From the NCBI RefSeq assembly GCF_964340395.1, contig NC_135554.1, positions 27,905,592 through 27,920,591 of the forward strand: DNA of 15,000 nucleotides, given 5' to 3'. Origin of the DNA: Glandiceps talaboti. Lineage: Eukaryota; Hemichordata; Enteropneusta; Spengelidae. Below the pieces are notes generated by a model. That model was not told the DNA's origin, did not search any database, and worked only from the letters and a program-made list of their open reading frames with translations. A program made the translations under genes and the position numbers. Shown in pieces: positions 7,008-15,000 of this stretch. Position 1 is the first letter of the stretch. Each line of letters opens with the position of its first letter.

Positions 7008-10000
7008 CTAAAAATGTATAAATATGACACATATATAAGCTACACTCTGAACCAAACTCTTAATAGCACTAAGATCATACATAACATACAGAGAGTACGT
7101 ATTAAGCATTTATTTTCTATTTCTCCTATTATGTAAGGATTATAAGAGTTGTCTCAGCAGAGACTGAGTCATACATTTCAATTCATTAGCAGTATGCCAG
7201 TCACGTTAATGCATTGCCGTGATCTGATTGGACGAAAGTTCAACTATATGACAAAACCGGTTCTAGGGCAAACGCCCTAATATTAATAGGTGGTATGTTA
7301 GTCGATGATCCTTCAGATATATTTCGAACTAATAATTTGTTGCGCTGTCTCCTCAGTATCAATGGCTCTTCTCTTTATGTCTTGTCTGACGGTTAGGACT
7401 TCATGTCGACTTGGGTCAGCAGCATGGGTATGGTCATTTACATGACCTACCACTTCATTCCCTCGAACTTTCACTTTGGCCTTACAATTACTGTGTCTTC
7501 TCTTTTCGCATTCGTATGATACAACGCCATTAACTAGATCTTTCTGTTTCACGTAAACGTAACCTTGATAAACAAGTTTCATCTTCCCATGGTTACTATA
7601 AACAAACTCCATGATACTACACGGTTGCAGAGATATTTGTATGATCAGTTAAAATTCTGAAGTTTGACTGTAAAAACTTTGATTTACGCTGTTCTTTTAT
7701 AGGTATGTTTCTTTGATCTTTCAGACTTCAGACCTTTTTGACCAATTAGAGCATGGCAATCGAGTTTTTTTCGTACACCTCCCGAAATCAAAGTGATAAA
7801 ACCATATTTCAAGTACACCGCTCGAAATCACCCTTCTCGGTGTTTTCATTCGTAATACGATAAAAGTGATAAAAGGAATATTTTAAGTACACCGCCTGAA
7901 ATCACGCCTTTCATTCGCATTATAGTAGAATTGCTAAGTAACCCTAAAAACATAGTATTACCTTTTTTGGTCGAATCATTTGTCCTACCATAGGCATTTG
8001 TTCGGAGGCATTTGTCCCGGGGCATTTGTACTACGGGGGCGTTTATCTAGGGGGAATTTGTCAGGGGGTATTTGTCCAGGGAATAAGCCATTTTCATAAA
8101 CTATATATGGGTTATGGAAAGCCATTTCATGATTATACATTGTCTACAATTATTGGCGATTTCAGAGAAGCATGAAGTTGATATTGCACCTTTATAGGGT
8201 ATGTTTGCTATGGGCTATTGCATCATGGGAAGTAGCAGAAATAATATATTCTAGTGGCACACTGAATATTCATGAGACTTGAGTGCCTATACCCTTAAGT
8301 GTAAAACATCTTTCGAGAATAAACGGTCGGGTACGAGCATATGACAGTCATTTCATTTCTACCTATCTGAGAGTGTCATAGATTGGGGTTCTCAATAATC
8401 GTGTAGAATGTTGGACACATCGTAAAGGAACTGTGTCTCAATTCCATCCAACAAAGATTTTGGAGACAGGTACTGCTTTACGATACTGATGGACCCTGTG
8501 AACTTGAACAGTCATATTGGCGTGAGGTAAACTTCAAATACTCGTTCTGGAGCCAGATGTATTCAACCCTGCCAGCGTTCGAGAGGAACAACTTTCACTT
8601 CATTTTAATAATTTTGGGAATTGGGAGCAGATAGTCTCCGAGTGTAAATGGTATGATAGATGTTGACATTATAACAAGATCCACTGCAGTTGGATATACT
8701 CTCGATTTGCATAAAATTCGCCCCATATAACACTTGTCTTTGGCTGGTGCTGTACCAAAACTCTGTACACTTGGGCTAATGCTTAGGGAGTGTCCAGATT
8801 TTACTTCCGGGGGGAGGGGCATCAATTTTTCTCAGGAAAAATTGGGGGGGGGGGGGGCTAAACAAAAATTTCAAAATTTTCTGGGGGGGGGGGCATGGAA
8901 AAAATCATGATTATTTAATACAACATAAATCGACCTGCAATTCTGCCACTTCTCAATGTAACTTTTCCGCGAAGATGTGCAAGACTTGAATTGTTTCATC
9001 ACAATTAATCACTATCAGTGTTATCATGAGTACATGAATTTGTGTTCCTACCATGTGAGTGGATATTATGTCTAATTTTTCTCTTTTTAATTTTCTCTGT
9101 TTTGGTAATTTATGCTCATCAAGATATTTATCTAACTCTTTCAGTTTTTCAAGAGTTCTACTCAAGAACAACTTCAACCAGTCATAGTCATTATATTTCG
9201 TTTTCTCTTTTTTTCTGTTGCTCTCCCCGATGTCTGGATCTGATTTTACTCTCTCCAGATTTTATCAGATGTTCAATGTAGTTTTTGACAACGCTTATGC
9301 TGACAATATATTTCTCTGCAAAACGAGATATAGCAACTACATCATGTAATTGTTTATGTTGGCACGCCGCGGGGTTGGAAGTCATCTACAGTTTGGTTAG
9401 TGTTTGCGAAATCACCTAATACTGGAAATATAAGTTAAACTTAAATATCAGTCAAAGTATAACAAGCAAAAATGTTGATAGTTGAATTATTTTAGTTTTT
9501 GACTATTCCTTCCAACAATAAAAAAATGTTCACATTTATACTTGCATTGTTGAGAAGCTGAGCAATACGAACCGGCATTGGAACTAAAGTTGTATTCAAT
9601 ACGTATCTAAAAAGTAGAACAGTTGTGAAGTATTTAAAGTATACCCGCATTGCCCAATGGAAATATGTTGTTCTTGTCATTGTGCATGAAATGGTTATCC
9701 TCTTGTTTTCAGTATAATGATTTAACCTGTAAAAGTTTATACACTTTATAAGTTATTTAGGAGTATTTATTTTTTAAAGCACAACTGAACAAAGGTTCAG
9801 AGGTTTAACGGCTATAGGCATGGCGGTGAAGCTGTGTTTGTGTGTGTGTATTTGTAATTGTATACAGACAGACAGACAGACAGACATACAGACAGACAGA
9901 AGAGACAGAAGGCAGACAGACAGACAGACAGACAGACACATACATACATACATACATACATACATACATACATACATACATACATGCATACATGCACGCA

Positions 10001-10031
10001 CGCACGCACGCACGCACACATACATACATAC

Positions 10032-10062
<31 letters not shown>

Positions 10063-11717
10063 CACACATACACACACACACACACACACATACATACATA
10101 CATACATACATACATACATACATACATACATACATACATACATACATACATACATACATACATACATACATACATGTACATTGTGTATGTATAATGTGTT
10201 TGTGTATGTGTGTAAGTCTATGTTTATAGGGGGCTGGAAAAAATCAAGAACTTGCAGGGGGGGGGGCATCAATTTTCCCAAGCTTTTGTAGGGGGGGGCA
10301 TGAAAAAAATACACAAGGAAAAGGGGAAATCCTCCGGGGTCCCCTGGAAGTAAAATCTGGACACTCCCTTAATTATTTTAGTGTTCAATGGAAAAGTGAG
10401 ACATTTTGTGATCTCCAAGGAGTATTTCATTGGCACGTTTTATTTTATAATCTCTTGATTCAGAAACTGAAAATAATTGCGAACGCCAAAATACAGACTT
10501 CAAGTTGCCGAGAAATACTGTAATCCTTATCACGTAATTTCATTTCCGTTCGGACGACCAACACAGATTGTTATGTTGGTTGTCTGAGGTCTGTCTACTT
10601 ACCGTGCAATAGTTGTATGTACTCTTCTCCCCATTGTAGTCCACATAAACAGCCATACACAAGAAGCAACCCAATATGTCCTCTGCACCTGTACCCTCAC
10701 CCTATAAGTGAAAACGTGATGTGAATCAATACACAGTTTATTAGAAAGAATTCGTTTGATATCTAAACCTTTGTTATAGTATTTCACAAATATTCTGGAT
10801 TAATTAAGGCAAACATCGATATCGTCATCAGTGTACTTTTATTGTACACTTAATTAGGACTAGCGCTGGAAATATGTACTCAGAGAACTCTGACACGTCT
10901 CCGTTATGGTACGGTGCCTCTCATAAGGAAAACGCGAGACTGAGCAGATATTGCCTGTGCTTGATTTACGGTTAAAACATCGAATATTGGTACAAGATAA
11001 AACAGACTAGACAAACAGTAAGTTTGGATTAGTCATTTGGTACAAGATAAAAGGCGCTAGACCAGCAGTAGGTTTAGATTAGTCATTTGAAATACTTTAG
11101 GGACATTCAAATGGATCTGGACAGACTATTTTACTCGAAAATCATGGACAGGAAAAATCTGCGCATACTGTTATCGAGTAAAACTCACGGATTTGCACAA
11201 TATGCGCCAGAACGGACAAGAAACAGGTTTAGCATAGTTGTTTCAATGATTAGTCTTGAAATCGCATGAATATTGAAATGCAAATGTATCTGCGTATCTT
11301 TTTAAAAAATAAAAACCGTGCTAGTGTCCCGTGTCTGCGTTCTCGGAGCGTATATTTTCAAAGCTAATCATGATAAAAACTCTTCATGGGTTAACTCCAA
11401 TCATAGACCCTACACGTACACGTAGGGTCTATGCTCCAATGTGCAGTTGTAAACTTCTTAAGCCACACATACCGAATCGCACTCTACGTTCTACAAACAA
11501 GAATCTGCTTGCAACAATGAATTCCAGACAAGTAACATTTGGAGGTCGCTCATTCTCATATGTCGCCCCTAAACTATGGAACTCTTTACTTGACAATCGC
11601 CAAACCTCAGCCTCGATTTGTAGACTTATTTGTTTAACAATGCCCGATGGTGTGCTTTAATCATTCCGCGCTACTGAACAAAACATCACTCTGGAAATCG
11701 GCGCTATAGAAATTGGA

Positions 11718-11784
<67 letters not shown>

Positions 11785-12505
11785 TTTCATTGTGTTTTTG
11801 AAGATGTAAATGTAAGGAGGAGGGCTGTTGAAATATAAAAATAGCAACAGCGAAATGCAATAAATTCAATTCATTGGTACATATCTAGCTATCCAGATTA
11901 AGTCTCACAAACCAACACCCTCCTCCAAAGTGGATTGAAATGTAATGCGTTGTTGCCAACATTGTAGTTTTTAAAGTCGGTATAAATTTCATGCATGTTA
12001 GACTTCGACGACTCCAATAATTACAATTGCGTGTTATTGTTTTCATTTTGAGTCCATGTTTGAAGGGTTAGTGTTATCTACCCATATTGTAGAACCAATT
12101 AAGTGAAAAACACTTTAGGCTATCATGCTAGATGAAATTGAGTAAAGGTTCAAATGATATTTTACTTACCACATCATAATCCTTTTCCCAGTCTGTTTCA
12201 GGTATAATAATGAAGTAAGAACCATCTGGTACATTTTTCCTGACACTCAACCAGGTATGGTTAAGAAAACGTGCCGTGTCGTCGTGTGTATTTACAATTT
12301 TTTGAGCATAATCGGGTGGACATGCAGGCATACCATCACAATCAAGGTACTCGTGTTTCAACGAATCCCATTGGATGGTACAATTGGCGCAACTGATCTC
12401 GTCAAACGGTTCCTCGTAATACTTCCCGTTGAAACTTCGTTCAATGGCCGTGCTTACTTGAATGGTTAAGAACAGACACAGGGCAGCAAAGATTTTGGTT
12501 GTTGC
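6717..12505 (-). CDS. Cysteine-rich, probably GPI-anchored protein, spliced model, first exon missing
   Basis: Exons in order of translation are 12505-12170, 10701-10603 and 7007-6717. All junctions are phase 0, with consensus GTAAGT donors and clear AG acceptors, giving 241 residues to the stop. The product has a signal-peptide-like hydrophobic start, 11 cysteines after it, two N-X-T sequons, a Pro-rich linker and a hydrophobic C-terminus without a cytoplasmic tail. This layout suggests a secreted, disulfide-bonded domain tethered by GPI. No known family was recognised, and it is not an obvious Ly6, CUB or EGF fold. No ATG exists before the first exon's acceptor in frame, so an upstream coding exon must exist. 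The introns (about 1.5 and 3.6 kb) are full of transposon relics. Confidence 0.72.
7008..7312 (-). other. Intron segment, nothing recognised
   Basis: This lies between the terminal exon and the FLYWCH ORF. No coding or repeat structure is supported. Confidence 0.5.
7313..7612 (-). CDS. FLYWCH-type zinc-finger ORF, probably transposon-derived
   Basis: A 99-residue ORF with an ATG start lies in an intron of the Cys-rich gene, same strand. Residues 3-63 match the FLYWCH pattern: FVYSNHGKMKLVYQGYVYVK, then YEC with C35, then C43, then DHTH with H61 and H63 as Zn ligands. The usual Trp before the first Cys is Tyr33. FLYWCH domains occur in DNA-binding proteins and often sit before the transposase domain in Mutator-like (MULE) elements. 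The remainder (EETAQQIISS) resembles the linker that follows in such proteins, but a stop follows and no transposase is seen, so it is probably a truncated relic. Confidence 0.65.
   Translation of the reverse strand: MEFVYSNHGKMKLVYQGYVYVKQKDLVNGVVSYECEKRRHSNCKAKVKVRGNEVVGHVNDHTHAADPSRHEVLTVRQDIKRRAIDTEETAQQIISSKYI
7773..7905 (+). repeat. Degenerate repeats around GTACACC...GAAATCA
   Basis: GTACACC(G/T)CnnGAAATCA occurs at 7773, 7813 and 7887. The last two are each preceded by a related block, GTGATAAAA then ATATTT. The irregular spacing suggests subterminal repeats of a decayed element, perhaps that of the FLYWCH ORF just to the left. Confidence 0.55.
7978..8082 (+). repeat. Degenerate short tandem repeat (CATTTGTCC-GGGG)
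   Basis: Seven or so copies of a roughly 14-17-bp unit such as GGCATTTGTCCCGGG run head to tail, drifting to AATTTGTCAGGGGG and TATTTGTCCAGGG. It is intronic, with no known role. Confidence 0.7.
8083..8785. other. Intron segment, nothing recognised
   Basis: No gene, RNA or clear repeat is supported. It ends at the target-site TTA of the transposon. Confidence 0.5.
8786..8808 (+). repeat. Left terminal inverted repeat
   Basis: It is the exact reverse complement of 10346-10368. It starts GGGAGTGTCC and is preceded by TTA. Confidence 0.9.
8816..8905 (+). repeat. G-rich subterminal block, left copy
   Basis: It contains GGGGCATCAATTTTT, a run of 14 G (8844-8857), a run of 11 G (8883-8893), and then CATGGAAAAAAT. 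It is related in direct orientation to the block at 10257-10310. Confidence 0.7.
8953..9385 (-). pseudogene. Broken ORF with SAP-like motif inside the transposon
   Basis: Two minus-strand frames, 9385-9191 and 9177-8953, read as one protein if a one-base slip near 9180-9190 is allowed. The first holds FAEKYIVSISVVKNYIEHL and a basic Arg/Lys/Glu segment. After the slip comes YDWLKLFLSRTLEKL and then LDKYLDEHKLPKQRKLKREK. That last helix-turn-helix pattern resembles a SAP DNA-binding motif. It is probably the remnant of an element-encoded or captured DNA-binding protein. The family is not identified, and no catalytic transposase domain is visible. Confidence 0.5.
9386..9863. other. Transposon interior, nothing recognised
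   Basis: AT-rich sequence with several stops in all frames. No motif is supported. Confidence 0.5.
9864..10174 (+). repeat. Compound microsatellite (CAGA)n-(TACA)n-(CGCA)n-(CA)n-(TACA)n
   Basis: CAGA units give way to long TACA tracts, interrupted by CGCA repeats near 9993-10016 and a CA run near 10062-10090. Open frames through it (HTYI, CMYV) are low-complexity artefacts. It is nested inside the transposon. Confidence 0.95.
10257..10310 (+). repeat. G-rich subterminal block, right copy
   Basis: Ten G are followed by CATCAATTTT, then eight G (10291-10298) and CATGAAAAAAAT. It has the same order and orientation as the left block, although the outer ends are inverted. Confidence 0.7.
10346..10368 (-). 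repeat. Right terminal inverted repeat
   Basis: It is the exact reverse complement of 8786-8808. It ends GGACACTCCC and is followed by TTA. Confidence 0.9.
10369..10602 (-). other. Short intron segment, nothing recognised
   Basis: This is the remainder of the intron between the transposon and the 99-nt exon. Confidence 0.5.
10603..10701 (-). CDS. Internal exon of the Cys-rich protein
   Basis: The acceptor TTTTCACTTATAG ends at 10702, and the donor GTAAGT occupies 10602-10597, both on the minus strand. The exon is exactly 99 nt, phase 0 on both sides. It reads GEGTGAEDILGCFLCMAVYV then DYNGEKSTYNYCT. Cysteines are at residues 12, 15 and 32. Length, splice sites and frame fit both neighbouring exons. 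The longer open frame overlapping it is in another phase and is a shadow. Confidence 0.75.
10989..11088 (+). repeat. Two-copy tandem repeat, 50-bp period
   Basis: GGTACAAGATAAAA and GATTAGTCATTTG occur in order in both copies (10989-11038 and 11039-11088), which are adjacent and differ at a few positions. Confidence 0.8.
11312..11780 (+). mobile_element. 5'-truncated CR1/L2-like non-LTR retrotransposon end
   Basis: A frame at about 11316-11660 shows the conserved C-terminal region that follows the reverse-transcriptase domain in Jockey/CR1/L2-group LINEs: IKTLHGLTP, then NRTLRSTNKNLL, then FGGRSFSYVAPKLWNSLL. The last helix (usually FKxxLKTHLF) is degraded and the frame ends at 11660. The 3' end GGCGCTATAGAAATTGGATTG runs into (CTTG)n then (ATTG)n, the usual microsatellite-type LINE tail. 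The RT catalytic core and 5' part are absent. It lies opposite to the host gene in its first mapped intron. Confidence 0.8.
11402..11433 (+). repeat. 12-bp perfect inverted repeat in the LINE frame
   Basis: CATAGACCCTAC (11402-11413) and GTAGGGTCTATG (11422-11433) are separated by eight bases. It lies between the LHGLTP and RTLRS motifs of the LINE frame. Confidence 0.8.
11781..12169. other. Intron segment, nothing recognised
   Basis: AT-rich sequence between the LINE tail and the signal-peptide exon. No motif is supported beyond the exon donor at 12164-12169. Confidence 0.5.
12170..12505 (-). CDS. Exon with signal-peptide core and N-terminal Cys-rich region
   Basis: On the minus strand the acceptor AATTCACTTACAG ends at 12506, and the donor GTAAGT is at 12169-12164. 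The exon is 336 nt (112 codons), phase 0. Residues 5-20 (IFAALCLFLTIQVSTA) look like the core and cleavage region of a signal peptide. Cysteines are at 39, 42, 56 and 62, and sequons at N41-C-T and N82-H-T. The segment ends ...ETDWEKDYDV. The in-frame extension beyond the acceptor has only a TTG, no ATG, which argues that the start codon lies in an upstream exon I could not locate. Confidence 0.78.
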
Positions 12506-12705
12506 CTGTAAGTGAATTAAAAGATATAAATGTGTCAGTGCTGGCAAGTCGCTCCTTTAGTTGTAAATAACATTTCCTGTAATCATTTAAGATTCAACCA
12601 TGATCTTTTCTATCATATAGAGCGCATGCATTACGATTACATGGAAGGGAATAGAGTAATAGAATGTAAATGACAGAAGACAAACACAATATCGTTAAGG
12701 AAGTG

Positions 12706-15000
<2,295 letters not shown>

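Larger units (their letters stand above)
8786..10368. mobile_element. 1.58-kb inverted-repeat DNA transposon, PIF/Harbinger-like ends
   Basis: The two ends are perfect 23-bp inverted repeats beginning GGGAGTGTCC, each flanked by TTA (8783-8785 and 10369-10371). A 3-bp TTA duplication with GGG-starting ends fits the TWA target preference of PIF/Harbinger elements. There is no intact transposase, so it is non-autonomous. Inside are G-rich subterminal blocks, a broken minus-strand ORF and a large TACA microsatellite. It sits in the large intron of the Cys-rich gene. The superfamily is inferred from the ends only. Confidence 0.72.

Noticed and set aside
8783-8808. Tc1/mariner assignment by TA duplication
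   Set aside because: With TA as the target site the right end would carry an extra T; TTA on both sides gives symmetrical ends.
8595-8825. 76-codon minus-strand frame at the left transposon end
   Set aside because: It crosses the transposon boundary and has no recognisable motif.
9774-10314. Open frames up to 169 codons with MYVC or HTYI repeats
   Set aside because: These are products of the TACA/CAGA microsatellite, with no unique domain.
10599-10787. Minus-strand 62-codon frame over the 99-nt exon
   Set aside because: Its phase does not fit the splice junctions; the phase-0 reading joins both neighbours and has paired cysteines.

Overview
The window reads as animal nuclear DNA, most likely from a marine invertebrate. 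It is AT-rich, has short exons bounded by GT/AG introns, long tetranucleotide and dinucleotide microsatellites, and relics of non-LTR and cut-and-paste transposons. The phylum cannot be fixed from the sequence. No rRNA, tRNA, CRISPR array or prokaryotic operon was seen.

Left part (1-4622, + strand): the 3' part of a gene for a type I membrane protein with C-type lectin domains (CTLDs). I join seven firm exons and one possible cassette exon. All junction phases agree, and translation ends at a TAA at 3820-3822. In order the product has the tail of one CTLD (WND motif), a Ser/Thr-rich linker, a nearly complete second CTLD (QPN then WND), a second Ser/Thr-rich stalk, one transmembrane helix, and a short cytoplasmic tail with two YxxΦ motifs and a possible C-terminal PDZ ligand. 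The 5' part lies before base 1. Two AATAAA signals (4581, 4616) end the unit.

Middle (4793-6610): repeat-rich DNA between two convergent genes. It holds a compound (CTGT)n array with a repeated spacer, a 51-bp tandem duplication, a probable minus-strand retrotransposon tail, and a minisatellite built on a roughly 16-17-bp monomer. The minisatellite repeatedly supplies AATAAA signals to the minus-strand gene next to it.

Right part (6717-12505, - strand): three phase-0 exons of a secreted, cysteine-rich protein of about 241 residues (first exon not found). It has an apparent signal peptide, two N-glycosylation sequons and a C-terminal hydrophobic segment typical of GPI anchoring. I do not recognise the family. 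Its introns carry a FLYWCH zinc-finger ORF of likely transposon origin, a 1.58-kb element with 23-bp terminal inverted repeats and TTA target duplication (PIF/Harbinger-like by these features), and a 5'-truncated CR1/L2-like LINE end with a (CTTG)n(ATTG)n tail.

Far right (12506-15000): a very large (CT)n/(GA)n inverted repeat, then about 2 kb in which I see no supportable gene. The first exon of the minus-strand gene may be there or beyond the window.

Both genes encode cell-surface proteins, but nothing in the sequence ties their functions together. Their tail-to-tail layout is the only relation seen.
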